Source: Cyclobacterium roseum
GTDB lineage: Bacteria > Bacteroidota > Bacteroidia > Cytophagales > Cyclobacteriaceae
Direction of reading: 5' to 3'
Assembly: GCF_010119225.1 (NCBI RefSeq)
Contig: NZ_WNKF01000001.1
Location: forward strand, 372,001-436,000
DNA: 64,000 nt
The notes beneath the pieces were generated by a model. It was not told where the DNA came from. It was given only the letters and a program-made list of their open reading frames with translations, and made no database searches. Position numbers and translations under genes: made by a program. Below are positions 16,356 through 25,377 of this stretch, one piece after another; position 1 is the first letter of the stretch; each line of letters begins with the position of its first letter.

Positions 16356-18617
16356 GTGAAGAAAATAAAAAACAGTATCCTATTTCTGAGTTTTATGTTT
16401 GCCCTTTCTCATTGCTTATTGGGCCAAACTGATACGATTGTCTACCGCCTCACCATAGACCAGAAAGTTGTCAACAAAGCTGGAAAAAAAGTGAATGGGA
16501 TGACCATAAACGGAAATATTCCGGGGCCTACTTTAACCTTTAAAGAAGGGGATTATGCCGTGATTTTTGTGGAAAACAAAATGGATGTTGAAACTTCGGT
16601 GCACTGGCATGGTTTGTTGCTACCCAATTTCTATGATGGTGTTCCCTATCTTACAACTCCTCCAATAAAGCCTGGTGAAACGTTTAAGTATGAATACCCA
16701 CTAATACAATCGGGTACTTATTGGTATCATTCGCACACCTTGTTGCAGGAACAAAGTGGCGTGTACGGTTCTATTGTAATAGATTCCAAACAGGAGTCGC
16801 TGGAATACGATAGCGACCTTGTTTTAGTCATTTCCGATTGGACAAACCAAAAACCGATGAACGTGCTGCGCAACCTTAAACGAGGTAATGAGTGGTATGG
16901 TATCAAAAAAGGAACCTCCACGCCACTCAGTATGGTTATTGCCCGGGGTGGGATAGGAGCTCAACTTAATTTTTGGCGTCAGCGCATGGAAGGTGCAGAT
17001 ATTGCCGATATTTATTACCCAGCTTTTTTAATGAACGGGGAGCAAAACGCATCCTATCCTGAATTTCATCCGCGCCAAAAAGTGCGGCTGCGCATTATTA
17101 ACGCATCAGCTTCTTCACAGTATTGGCTGACCTTCGGTGGTAATGATCCCTTGTTAGTGGCTGCTGACGGTCCGCGGGTCGTTCCTGTTGAGCATAATAA
17201 AACGTTCTTCGGCATAGCGGAAACGTATGATTTTATCGTAACCATACCCGATGAGGGTCAGATTGAAGTCAGGGCTTCTGTACAGGATGGCTCCGGACAA
17301 ACATCCGCATTCCTGGGTACGGGGGATACGCTTTCAGCCCCCGATGTGCCCCAGCCTGACAAAATAGCCATGATGAAGGAAATGGCAAAGATGAAAATGC
17401 GCATGGGAGCTCCGGCCATGAAATTTAATCCTTCTGATGAAAACCCATACAAATTAAGAGCTAATTGGGGAATGGATGGGAATATGGATCATAAAATGGA
17501 TGAATCAGAAATGAGCGATACGTCTATGAAGCATGCCCATCAGGATGGGATGCAAACCGATGGAAAAATGGAGGACGGCGAAATGGGAATGTTTTCCGAA
17601 TACAATTACGATTATTTAAAAGCCGTAAAAAATACTGACTATCCGGAAGAAAAACCAGTGAAGGAGGTATTACTTAACCTGACCGGTAATATGTGGCGCT
17701 ACATCTGGAGCTTTAATGGGGTTCCGCTATCCGAAGCTGATAAGATATCAATCGAGAAAGGACAGGTTGTACAAATTACCCTCAATAATCTCACCATGAT
17801 GCACCATCCCATGCACTTGCATGGACATTTTTTTAGGGTGATTAATAAAAATGGTGATCGAAGTCCGCTAAAGCACACGGTGAATGTTCCTCCTATGCAA
17901 AGTGTAAAAATTGAATTTGATGCCAATGAAGACAGTGACTGGTTTTTCCATTGTCATGTACTCTACCACATGCTTGGCGGTATGGCAAGGGTCTACAGTT
18001 ACGATACTCCACGCGATCCCCGTATGGAGGAACATCCGGTAGCAAATCTTATCCATGAAACTGATAAGTTTTACTCATGGGGATTGTTGGATGCAGCTTC
18101 ACACATGATCGGTCTAAACCTGGTGACTTCCAACACCCGAAATCAGTTTAACCTGAATTTAGAGTACGGCTGGAATCAAATAGCCGAAGCCGAAGTAACC
18201 TATGAACGGTACCTGTACGACTACCTTCGGGTTTTTGGTGGAGTAAATGTAGAGAACGAAACAGAAAACAAAATAGATAAAGCAGTAACTACAGCAGTAG
18301 TCGGAATACGCTTTTTTACCCCCTATATGTTTGATTTGGATGTTCGCATTGACCATCTTCTCCGGCCGCAGATTGGCTTGGAACGCGAAATAATGATACT
18401 ACCAAGAACGGTTTTATTTGGAGAGATTGAATACCAGGCGGACTTTGGGCTAGTGAATGATATCAATGAGGAAGAGAATCTCGTTGGAAATGGCCTCTAT
18501 AATGAAGAACTGGTATGGAATGCTGGTCTGGAATATTTCCTATCAAGAAATTTTTCCCTAATGGCCAGTTATGACAATCGATTTGGGGCAGGAGGGGGAC
18601 TGTCAGTAAGGTTTTGA
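16356..18617 (+). CDS. Multicopper oxidase fused to an outer-membrane barrel (CopA-CopB/PcoB-like fusion)
   Basis: A 753-residue protein with GTG start and Sec signal peptide (ending CLLGQ). Residues 25-560 are a multicopper oxidase: HWHGLL (His83), YWYHSHTLLQEQSG, HHPMHLHGHFFRV and FFHCHVLYHMLGGM (around His532). A Met/His/Asp-rich linker (residues about 370-410, MDHKMDESEMSDTSM) resembles copper-binding stretches of CopA. From about 568 the sequence changes to alternating strands (GLLDAASHMIGLNLVTSNT, YERYLYDYLRVFGGVNVE) and ends GGLSVRF with a terminal Phe, as in CopB/PcoB outer-membrane barrels. The oxidase would thus be tethered to the outer membrane. No frameshift or stop at the junction. 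It follows the CueO-like gene by 12 bases. Confidence 0.88.
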   Translation: MKKIKNSILFLSFMFALSHCLLGQTDTIVYRLTIDQKVVNKAGKKVNGMTINGNIPGPTLTFKEGDYAVIFVENKMDVETSVHWHGLLLPNFYDGVPYLTTPPIKPGETFKYEYPLIQSGTYWYHSHTLLQEQSGVYGSIVIDSKQESLEYDSDLVLVISDWTNQKPMNVLRNLKRGNEWYGIKKGTSTPLSMVIARGGIGAQLNFWRQRMEGADIADIYYPAFLMNGEQNASYPEFHPRQKVRLRIINASASSQYWLTFGGNDPLLVAADGPRVVPVEHNKTFFGIAETYDFIVTIPDEGQIEVRASVQDGSGQTSAFLGTGDTLSAPDVPQPDKIAMMKEMAKMKMRMGAPAMKFNPSDENPYKLRANWGMDGNMDHKMDESEMSDTSMKHAHQDGMQTDGKMEDGEMGMFSEYNYDYLKAVKNTDYPEEKPVKEVLLNLTGNMWRYIWSFNGVPLSEADKISIEKGQVVQITLNNLTMMHHPMHLHGHFFRVINKNGDRSPLKHTVNVPPMQSVKIEFDANEDSDWFFHCHVLYHMLGGMARVYSYDTPRDPRMEEHPVANLIHETDKFYSWGLLDAASHMIGLNLVTSNTRNQFNLNLEYGWNQIAEAEVTYERYLYDYLRVFGGVNVENETENKIDKAVTTAVVGIRFFTPYMFDLDVRIDHLLRPQIGLEREIMILPRTVLFGEIEYQADFGLVNDINEEENLVGNGLYNEELVWNAGLEYFLSRNFSLMASYDNRFGAGGGLSVRF

Positions 18618-18619
18618 GA

Positions 18620-18648
18620 AACTGTTTTTTTATCAAAAAAAAACAGTT
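18620..18648 (+). terminator. AT-rich hairpin after the oxidase-barrel gene
   Basis: Starting 3 bases after the stop, AACTGTTTTTTT pairs with AAAAAAAAACAGTT around a loop of a few bases. It is placed as a terminator or 3' stabiliser, though the stem is AT-rich and the following bases (GTGTGACAC) are not a T-run. Confidence 0.45.
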
Positions 18649-18894
18649 GTGTGACACAAATCACATCATTTTACACTTTGAATAATTATACTAATAAAAT
18701 TAACAAATAGTAAAAAGTAGTGGATGGCCTACAAGAACAAGGGGTAAGGCTTCTAACTGAAATGATCAAATGTGATTACCCTATGTGTCAAAACAGGGAA
18801 CTCAACCTTTATAAATGAAAAATAGTAGTATTTCAGCTACAATCACTTAAAAAGAATAAGTATTAAATCGATTATAAATCTAAATAATTAAATA

Positions 18895-19326
18895 ATGAAA
18901 ACTAAAATATCAACAATTATATTTTTATTACTTTTTTCGTTTAACCATGCTTTACACGCTCAGGATTTCGAAAAAATGATGAAAAATGAAAGCAATCAGG
19001 AAGAAATGATTACGATCATGATGAATAACGAGGAAATGATGAAAAAATTTTCACAAAGACTTTCCTCAAATCAGCAGGCGAGGGATGTTTTGATGAAGGA
19101 AATGATGCAAAAAACCCAACATAAAAAGATGATGATGCAAAAAATGATGGGTGATAAGGAAAATAGACAATTGATGATGCAGCAAATGATGGATAATCCC
19201 GACATGATGAAAAACATGATGCAAAAAATGCATGAAGAAGGTATGATGAATAAGAAGTCAATGATGAAGGGGCATGAGATGATGGATAAAAAGAAAAATG
19301 ACAAGGAAAGGCTAAGTCATCACTGA
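18895..19326 (+). CDS. Exported methionine-rich protein, probable copper binder
   Basis: A 143-residue protein with a Sec signal peptide (MKTKISTIIFLLLFSFNHALHAQ). The mature chain has about 30 Met, mostly as MM pairs at helical spacing (EEMMKKF, KEMMQK, KMMMQKMMGDKE, DNPDMMKNMMQKMHEEG), mixed with Lys, Glu and His and no Cys. Met pairs of this kind bind copper(I) in periplasmic copper chaperones. Its position 277 bases after the two copper oxidases supports a copper role. The pattern should form an amphipathic helix or coiled coil. No enzyme domain is seen. Family assignment beyond Met-rich protein is not possible by eye. Confidence 0.82.
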   Translation: MKTKISTIIFLLLFSFNHALHAQDFEKMMKNESNQEEMITIMMNNEEMMKKFSQRLSSNQQARDVLMKEMMQKTQHKKMMMQKMMGDKENRQLMMQQMMDNPDMMKNMMQKMHEEGMMNKKSMMKGHEMMDKKKNDKERLSHH

Positions 19327-19409
19327 TAGTTTATTTTAAATATATTTAGGCCAAAGAACCTCTTAATATATTTGAGTAGGTTCTTCGGCTAATTTTACAC
19401 TTAAATTTA

Positions 19410-19628
19410 ATGATTATGATGTACGGATGGATTATTGGACTGATACTTATCGTTTTTATTATTGTAGCTGTGGGAAGGGGTGGTTTTTTCCAAAAAACTA
19501 CCGGCCAAATCGCGGAAGGAAACACAAATAGTTCTGCAATGGAAACGCTCAAAAACCGCTATGCCAAAGGCGAGATCGATGAAGAGGAGTTTGAAAAGAA
19601 AAAAGTAGAATTAGAAAAAGCCAACTAA
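19410..19628 (+). CDS. Small SHOCT-domain membrane protein
   Basis: A 72-residue protein with one N-terminal membrane segment (WIIGLILIVFIIVAVG) and a C-terminal SHOCT motif (METLKNRYAKGEIDEEEFEKKKVEL). SHOCT domains are short oligomerisation modules at the ends of membrane proteins. Several ATGs lie close together at the start (19410, 19416, 19419). Small SHOCT membrane proteins are common next to copper and heavy-metal genes in Bacteroidota, which fits its place after the Met-rich protein. Confidence 0.85.
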   Translation: MIMMYGWIIGLILIVFIIVAVGRGGFFQKTTGQIAEGNTNSSAMETLKNRYAKGEIDEEEFEKKKVELEKAN

Positions 19629-19770
19629 ATGGTGTTTCTTGAAACCCTAAATAAGCCTTTGTTTTTTCATTACTCTTGGTTCATTGGCTAACAATCCGCA
19701 TTTTTGATTTTTAGGACAGGTTGAATGGTATCCAGGTTTATTCTTATCTTATATTTTAAAATTTCACACC

Positions 19771-20202
19771 ATGAAAAAGCGATATATTCTCATTTTATTT
19801 ATAGGTCTGATGGCTACCGGATGTGTATCCAGTTCTTCGAATGGAGAAATTGATGAGAGCGAAACCGAGGCGGTGCTGGACCACCATTGGGAAACATTTA
19901 TAAACAATGACCTGGAAGGGGTGATGGAGGATTACACAGAGGAATCCATTCTGATTACTCCAAATGGAACTTACAGTGGATTGGAGGAAATCAGGGGGAA
20001 TTTTGTTAATGCCTTTAAAGCCTTTCCCTCACAGGGAGCTGATTTAACTTTAAATCAAAGCCTGGCGGTTAAAGATGTGGGCTATATTTTATGGGAGGCC
20101 AATACGCCGGAATTTAACCTGACCTATGCGACGGATACATTTATTATTCGTAATGGCAAAATCCTGCGCCAGACCTATGCCGGGGTTAGGGTGGGGAAAT
20201 AG
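19771..20202 (+). CDS. NTF2-like (SnoaL/DUF4440-type) lipoprotein
   Basis: A 143-residue protein with a lipoprotein signal (LMATGC, Cys18). The mature domain has the NTF2-like order: AVLDHHWETFINNDLEGVM helix, DYTEESILITPNGTYSGLEEI, FKAFPSQGADLTLNQSLAVKD, and final strands ATDTFIIRNGKILRQTYAGV. This is the polyketide-cyclase-like shape with a ligand pocket; function unknown. It follows the copper cluster on the same strand with 142 bases between, so membership is uncertain. It differs from the secreted NTF2-like protein at 4990 in being a lipoprotein. Confidence 0.8.
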   Translation: MKKRYILILFIGLMATGCVSSSSNGEIDESETEAVLDHHWETFINNDLEGVMEDYTEESILITPNGTYSGLEEIRGNFVNAFKAFPSQGADLTLNQSLAVKDVGYILWEANTPEFNLTYATDTFIIRNGKILRQTYAGVRVGK

Positions 20203-20290
20203 GCTTCGACTTCGCTCAGCCCAGATGGTTCAATAGCATCAAGTAGGAGAAGAGAAGTTCAAGAGAGATACGCTAGTGACGTAACGGAGG

Positions 20291-20635
20291 TTATTTTGCA
20301 TCGCTTTTAAACGGCTCATAGGACATCCAATCCACCTCCAGCTCGTAAGGTTGCAGTGGTTTTTCAATAGAAAGCGGATTGGTTTCCACGGACCAATTAT
20401 TGGTATGCCAAAAATTCATCCGGTAGTAGGTACGGTGTTGAGGAATTCCTCTAGTAGATCCCTGATAATCCCACAGCACAATTTTTTCGCCGCTTTTGGG
20501 GTTTAGCATCCACCAACGAATGCGGTCTTCATACCAATCAAATCCATAGGTGTAAAATTGGGTGGAAGCATCAAAGTCCGGAATGGCTTCGATGGTTTCC
20601 GGCTGATTTTGCAAACCGGTTATAGCCATAGCCAC
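20291..20635 (-). pseudogene. C-terminal fragment of a GH16 beta-glucanase/laminarinase
   Basis: A 114-codon frame holding the last third of a family 16 glycoside hydrolase: FYTYGFDWYEDRIRWWM is the usual FHtYgfdW segment after the catalytic strand, and GIPQHRTYYRMNFWHTNNW is the conserved C-terminal strand pair. The catalytic ExDxE motif and the N-terminal half are absent, and the upstream sequence on this strand does not continue the domain. It therefore looks like a decayed remnant with no activity. A new function for the fragment has no support. Confidence 0.75.
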
Positions 20636-20869
20636 TGCGACTTTTTTGCTTATGGAACAAATGCACCAGTTTTTGGAACATTTGGCTTAACTCATTTTCC
20701 CGCTATTCTTTAGATTTGTTCAGGTTCAATGCCAATACACTTACCTATTTTATGCTCGGATTATATAGTAGGTAATATTGAACATTGAATCTACCAGCAG
20801 TTGAATTTATAACCCTTGGATTCACACACCTTTATTAATCTTAAACAATTAACCTTAACAACTAACACG

Positions 20870-22210
20870 ATGGAGACACAGACACTTTCAAAAGTTGACC
20901 TTGCTGACGTATTTCAAAGTCAGCAACGCAAAGCCCTGCAATTGAAGAAATCCACTGCTCAGGAAAGGATTGCCAGGTTGCTCAAATTTAAAGAAGCAGT
21001 TATTGCCAACATTGACAATGTATATGAGGCACTTTACAAGGATTACAAGAAACCAAAGGAAGAAGCGTCTGAAACCGATTCCGTTATTGTGGAAATTGAC
21101 TTTGTCACCGACCATCTGGAAACATGGATCAATCCAAAGGCTGTTCCTACGCCCGAAGGTTTAGGTGGTGAAGCATCAGTATCGAGAATTATTTTAGAGC
21201 CAAAAGGGGTTTGTTTGTTTTTAACTCCCTGGAACTATCCTTTCCTACTAACTCTCAGACCGCTGGTTTCATGTTTGGCAGCAGGTAATACCGTCATCAT
21301 AAAACCTTCTGAACTCACACCGCATTCATCCAAATTAATTAAAGAAATTATTGAATCGGTATTTCCTAAAGATGAAGTCTTTGTAATGGAAGGAGGGGCA
21401 GATGTGGCTTCTGAGTTATTGGACTTACCTTTTAACCATATTTTTTATACAGGCGGCACAAGGGTTGGTAAAATCGTGATGAAAGCTGCTGCCAACCATA
21501 TGGCTTCGGTAACAATGGAACTTGGTGGAAAATGCCCTTCCATTATTGATGATTCAGCTGATTTTGCCGATGCGGCAGGTAAAATTGTGTGGACTAAATT
21601 TTTCAACTGCGGTCAAACCTGTATTACTACGGATTATGTTTTGGTATCGGAAGATCGCAAAGACGAATTTATCACTCATTTAAAAGGAACCATTGAACAT
21701 ATGTACGGTGTGGACGGACCGGGTATTGAAAGTTCAAAATATGCCCGATTGGTAAACAACAATCATTATCAGCGTGTAAAAAGGCTGCTTGATGATGCGC
21801 TTGAAAATGGCGCTTCATTAGTGACCGGAGGGAAGACAAATGATGGGGAAAACTATATTTCTCCTACTTTGCTTGATGATGTCGATCCGGATCTTGCGAT
21901 TATGAAAGAGGAAATATTTGGGCCTTTACTTCCGGTGTTAACATACAAAACGCTGGAGGATGCCATTGACTTTGTCAATAAAAGAGAACAGCCGCTGGGG
22001 CTTTATGTATATAGCAAAGACAAAGTTGCAGCCGATAAAGTTATAAGTAGCACCACCGCAGGAGGAAGTGTTATCAATCATTCATCGGTGCATTATATGT
22101 CACCCTATCTTCCTTTTGGAGGAGTTGGCAATAGTGGAATAGGAAGAGGTAATGGGTATTTTGGTTTTCTGGATTTTTCGAATCAACGACCGGTGTTGGA
22201 AATGCCCTAG
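20870..22210 (+). CDS. Class 3 aldehyde dehydrogenase
   Basis: A 446-residue NAD(P)-dependent aldehyde dehydrogenase. LFLTPWNYPFLLTLRPLVSC and AAGNTVIIKPSELTPHSS form the cofactor region, FYTGGTRVGKIVM the Rossmann loop, TMELGGKCP carries the general base Glu217, and NCGQTCITTDYVL the catalytic Cys251. The short length and the TDYVL sequence after the Cys point to the class 3 (ALDH3, fatty or aromatic aldehyde) group. ATG at 20870 was chosen because the family normally starts about there; the frame upstream to 20816 adds a non-homologous tail. No signal peptide. It stands alone on the plus strand. Confidence 0.92.
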   Translation: METQTLSKVDLADVFQSQQRKALQLKKSTAQERIARLLKFKEAVIANIDNVYEALYKDYKKPKEEASETDSVIVEIDFVTDHLETWINPKAVPTPEGLGGEASVSRIILEPKGVCLFLTPWNYPFLLTLRPLVSCLAAGNTVIIKPSELTPHSSKLIKEIIESVFPKDEVFVMEGGADVASELLDLPFNHIFYTGGTRVGKIVMKAAANHMASVTMELGGKCPSIIDDSADFADAAGKIVWTKFFNCGQTCITTDYVLVSEDRKDEFITHLKGTIEHMYGVDGPGIESSKYARLVNNNHYQRVKRLLDDALENGASLVTGGKTNDGENYISPTLLDDVDPDLAIMKEEIFGPLLPVLTYKTLEDAIDFVNKREQPLGLYVYSKDKVAADKVISSTTAGGSVINHSSVHYMSPYLPFGGVGNSGIGRGNGYFGFLDFSNQRPVLEMP

Positions 22211-22423
22211 CAATAATTAAAGAAGGAAGGTAGCCTGATTTCACCGCCTGTAGTTCCGGACAAATGAGCTCCCTAAATGGAAGGTTAGATTTTGGATAAC
22301 ATTAGCGAAAGGCCAATGAAAATGGACTCATAAGGTTTTCGTTCTTTATTGCATCTAGTGGAAAGAGGGTGTAGTGGATACGATACCCAGTCCACCATAC
22401 TCCACGGGTAATAGGGAGGGAAA

Positions 22424-22461
22424 TTAAAAAAAACCACACCAAATTTGTTTTTTTGATGTGG
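22424..22461 (-). terminator. Rho-independent terminator for the YceI lipoprotein gene
   Basis: Read on the minus strand, CCACATCAAA pairs with TTTGGTGTGG (one wobble) around a short loop and is followed by eight T. It begins about 33 bases after the stop of the minus-strand YceI-like gene, the expected place. Confidence 0.75.
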
Positions 22462-22494
22462 GAGGAAAAGGCTTTTCGACGCGTTTAAGGCAGC

Positions 22495-23124
22495 TTACTT
22501 TTTAGCTAGCATCACTTCTGCGTGGACAGCTACTTCACTCCAGGTTTTGCTAATACCATCGGTGCCAGTATGCAATGCTTCACAGGCTTTATTAATGGAG
22601 GCCACGGCTCCCAATGCATCCCAATTCGCCAGTTCCATAACCCCATCAAAAACAAATTTGGTATCGTTGATAGTAGAATAGGTCAAAGGAATCGTCTCAG
22701 TCTGTCCGTTTAAGGTTATATCAATAGCACATTGCTTATCTGCCCCAACGTTAAATACCCCCGAAATCAGCTCGGTATCGTCCAGGGCACCGAAGAAAAA
22801 TTCCAGTATTTTCGGATCTCTGGTTCCTGTAGGATCATTGGTAAACAGACTGCTGACCGGAATACTAAATTCTGTCCCGTCCATTGCTTCCAATGCCGTA
22901 TCGCCGGAGCCAAAATTAGAGATGTTAATGTTGGTAAACTCCCCGCCAACAGGCACTTTATCGGTGGTTTTATAAGCGACAAAGCTTACCTTTGTTGAAT
23001 CCCTGAGCAGGTCGAAATTTTCGGCACTTACCTGTGTTTCGGTTTCTTCTACTTTTTTGGCGTTGTTGCAACTGAAAATAGCAAACAGGAGCATGGCCAT
23101 TGCAATTGGTGGTATTCTTTTCAT
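22495..23124 (-). CDS. YceI-like domain lipoprotein
   Basis: A 209-residue protein. The start at 23124 gives a lipoprotein signal (MLLFAIFSC, Cys19). The mature domain follows the YceI lipocalin-like plan: STKVSFVAYKTTDKVPVGGEF (compare fxvxh.gf..v.G.F), NISNFGSGDTALEAMDGTEFSIPV, IDITLNGQTETIPLTYS, and a final WDALGAVASINKACEALHT. YceI proteins bind isoprenoid-like lipids, but this branch (with LHTG near the end) is uncharacterised. The longer frame to 23256 has no coding character before Met45. It is followed by a good terminator. Confidence 0.82.
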   Translation of the reverse strand: MKRIPPIAMAMLLFAIFSCNNAKKVEETETQVSAENFDLLRDSTKVSFVAYKTTDKVPVGGEFTNINISNFGSGDTALEAMDGTEFSIPVSSLFTNDPTGTRDPKILEFFFGALDDTELISGVFNVGADKQCAIDITLNGQTETIPLTYSTINDTKFVFDGVMELANWDALGAVASINKACEALHTGTDGISKTWSEVAVHAEVMLAKK

Positions 23125-23259
23125 GTAGTATGCGTTTGATTTATGTAAGGTGGATTTCTTTACTATAAAAAAACAAATAAACAAATATTTCTGATCATCT
23201 AAAAGCGGGTAGGGAAATGGTAGCATCCAGCCGAATCCTACAACTGGCTGTGGCATTGG

Positions 23260-23535
23260 TTACCGCTTTGATTTTCGCACTTTTTTTCCGGTATACAGGA
23301 ATTCCAATAGTCGAATCAATTGAGATGCCTCCGACCTGTTAATTCCCATGTCCTTTAATTCCTCCATGGCGGTTTCCTTAAGGTTAATGAGTTCGATGGA
23401 TTTACCCGCTTTCTTGGCAGCATAAGCCGCTTCTACAGTGGAATAAATATTTCCATCCGTATCGCAGTGAACAATGACATCTTCTGATTTCAATAAATCC
23501 GAATAGGCCTCAATGAATTCTTGTAATTCGGTCAT
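23260..23535 (-). CDS. Small protein of unknown function
   Basis: A 91-residue soluble protein without signal peptide. The first half (DVIVHCDTDGNIYSTVEAAYAAKKAGKSIELINLKE) alternates strand and helix; the second half is a basic helix-rich tail (NRSEASQLIRLLEFLYTGKKVRKSKR) that could contact nucleic acid or another protein. No family recognised. It lies upstream of the YceI lipoprotein on the same strand, separated by 135 bases. Confidence 0.6.
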   Translation of the reverse strand: MTELQEFIEAYSDLLKSEDVIVHCDTDGNIYSTVEAAYAAKKAGKSIELINLKETAMEELKDMGINRSEASQLIRLLEFLYTGKKVRKSKR

Positions 23536-23685
23536 GGTTTGAAGTTTAAATTACATCCGAAAATACGTCTTGCACTTATTAAATTCAAACAATCATATAA
23601 AAATCAACGTCTGGAACTTGAAAAAAACTAACTTTCGTACTTATCTGAATGCTATTGTTAAAAAAAATCCTATTCCGGCCGAGAA

Positions 23686-25212
23686 ATGTCACTGATCTGT
23701 AAATTCATTACGCTTACCTGTCTGGGGTTACCGTGCTGCTTTCTTGTTCAGGCACAAGAGGACCAATTGCTAAAAGGAAGGGCTTTGTCCGAAAGCTACT
23801 GCGCTAGCTGTCATGCTTATCCCTCGCCTTCCCTTTTACCCAAATCGATATGGAAAAACCAGGTTTTGCCTCAAATGGCTGCCATGATGGGAGATCAGAC
23901 GGCTCAGGATAGCCTGGGGGTTTGGGAAAATAAAACAGAAGAAGAGATTACCATTCAGAAAAAGCTCGGCGTATACCCTTCATCACCGCAACTTGGCAAC
24001 GATGACTTTCAGGCGATAGTCGATTTTTATGTTGCCGAATCCCCTAAAACCTTACCGCCTCAAAACCTCAAAGAAGCGCCGGTACTGCTACAACAGGTTA
24101 CTGCAAAAAAGCTTTTTATAGAAGGCATTAAAACTCCTAAAACCAGCCTGGTGGCTGTCAATGAAGAAAGAAGGGAACTTTTTATTTCAGATGCTACTGC
24201 CAATCAGCTTTATGTAAAGGATCAAAACGATGAACTCTTTACGCTTCCTTCGATCACAAGTCCCGCTGTGAATTACATCAGAAAAGCCCCAAATGTATTT
24301 CAATTCATTACCGTGGGATCCATAGCCCCGAGTGACCTTTCACAAGGTGCGGTTTATGAAATGGATTTAGCTGCCAACACCTGGAATAAAGTAGTGGACC
24401 AACTAGAGAGGCCGGTATATGGTATTTGGGAAGACCTGGAAATGGATGGGAAACCGGATCTTCTGATTTGTAGTTATGGCCATAATGGCGGAAATCTATC
24501 CATCTATAAGGATGGGGATTTGGCATCAAAACCGGTTCAACTTGGAGGTGCAGGTACCAGGAAAGTTGAAATTGGTGACCTTAACCGGGATGGAAAACCG
24601 GATATCGTAGTTCTATTTAGCCAGGGTAACGAACGGATATCCGTTTTTTATAATAAAGGCAACGGGCAATTCGAGCGTGAAAAAATATTGCTCCAGTTTC
24701 CGCCAGTGATGGGGTCCAGCTATTTTGAACTGCGTGACCTGAATGCCGACGGGCAATTGGATCTGCTAGTCAGTAATGGGGACAATTGGGATTATTCATC
24801 TGTACCCAAACCTTATCACGGCTTCCGTATTTATGAAAACAAGGGAAATGAAGTATTTGAGGAGGCCTGGTTTTATCCACAGTATGGTGCCGCAAAAGCG
24901 ATGGCCGTTGATTTTGATCAAGATGGGGATTTGGACTTTGCGACGATCGCTTTTTATGATGAACTTCAACATCCCGAACAGCAGTTCCTGCTTTTTGAAA
25001 ATATGGGGAACATGACTTTTAAGCCCAGATTCATTCCGGAAGCGGCCATGGGAAAATGGTTGACCATGGATGTGGGAGATATAGACGGAGATGGAGACAA
25101 GGACATCGTATTGGGTGCCTATGCCCACAATGTCATGGAATATTCAAAACTTCTTCTTCGGGGAATTGAAGAAGTCCCGAACGTTTTGATAATAGAAAAC
25201 AAGAAATATTAA
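23686..25212 (+). CDS. Secreted cytochrome c / VCBS (FG-GAP) repeat protein
   Basis: A 508-residue protein with a signal peptide (to Gln24). One CxxCH haem site is at residues 39-43 (YCASCH), with a Met-containing segment (MAAMMGDQ) nearby that may give the sixth ligand. From about residue 150 the protein is a beta-propeller of VCBS/FG-GAP repeats, with calcium-loop signatures DLNRDGKPDIVV, DLNADGQLDLLV, DFDQDGDLDFAT and DIDGDGDKDIVL. Haem plus propeller in one exported chain suggests an electron-transfer or redox-linked binding protein, but I cannot name a substrate. It stands alone on the plus strand. Confidence 0.85.
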   Translation: MSLICKFITLTCLGLPCCFLVQAQEDQLLKGRALSESYCASCHAYPSPSLLPKSIWKNQVLPQMAAMMGDQTAQDSLGVWENKTEEEITIQKKLGVYPSSPQLGNDDFQAIVDFYVAESPKTLPPQNLKEAPVLLQQVTAKKLFIEGIKTPKTSLVAVNEERRELFISDATANQLYVKDQNDELFTLPSITSPAVNYIRKAPNVFQFITVGSIAPSDLSQGAVYEMDLAANTWNKVVDQLERPVYGIWEDLEMDGKPDLLICSYGHNGGNLSIYKDGDLASKPVQLGGAGTRKVEIGDLNRDGKPDIVVLFSQGNERISVFYNKGNGQFEREKILLQFPPVMGSSYFELRDLNADGQLDLLVSNGDNWDYSSVPKPYHGFRIYENKGNEVFEEAWFYPQYGAAKAMAVDFDQDGDLDFATIAFYDELQHPEQQFLLFENMGNMTFKPRFIPEAAMGKWLTMDVGDIDGDGDKDIVLGAYAHNVMEYSKLLLRGIEEVPNVLIIENKKY

Positions 25213-25221
25213 AAATTAAGC

Positions 25222-25377
25222 TATAACCACCTAACTTCTATCAAGCAGGACATCGATGAACTGAATACCCCATACCTTTTTGATATTTCCATTTATCACT
25301 TGCTCAAGTCCTCTTCTTTGGTTGAACACATTGATCGGGCAGGGCAGGTTTTTTATCAGCACAAAGAAAAAGTCTAA
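25222..25377 (+). pseudogene. C-terminal remnant of a MNT-type nucleotidyltransferase
   Basis: An open stretch without a start codon, 51 codons ending in TAA, containing DELNTPYLFDISIYHLL and LVEHIDRAGQVFYQ. These match the end of minimal nucleotidyltransferases (MNT, the partner of HEPN proteins), where a Pro-Tyr-x-Phe-Asp-(Leu/Ile)-Ser segment carries the third catalytic Asp and an IxRxGxxFY segment closes the domain. The GSxxxG active-site half is missing and a stop codon lies directly upstream, so it is a dead fragment. Confidence 0.65.

Noticed and set aside
20711-20718. TAGATTTG as promoter of the aldehyde dehydrogenase gene
   Set aside because: The box fits TAnnTTTG but the nearest TTG upstream is 26 bases away, too far, and the gene start is 150 bases downstream.
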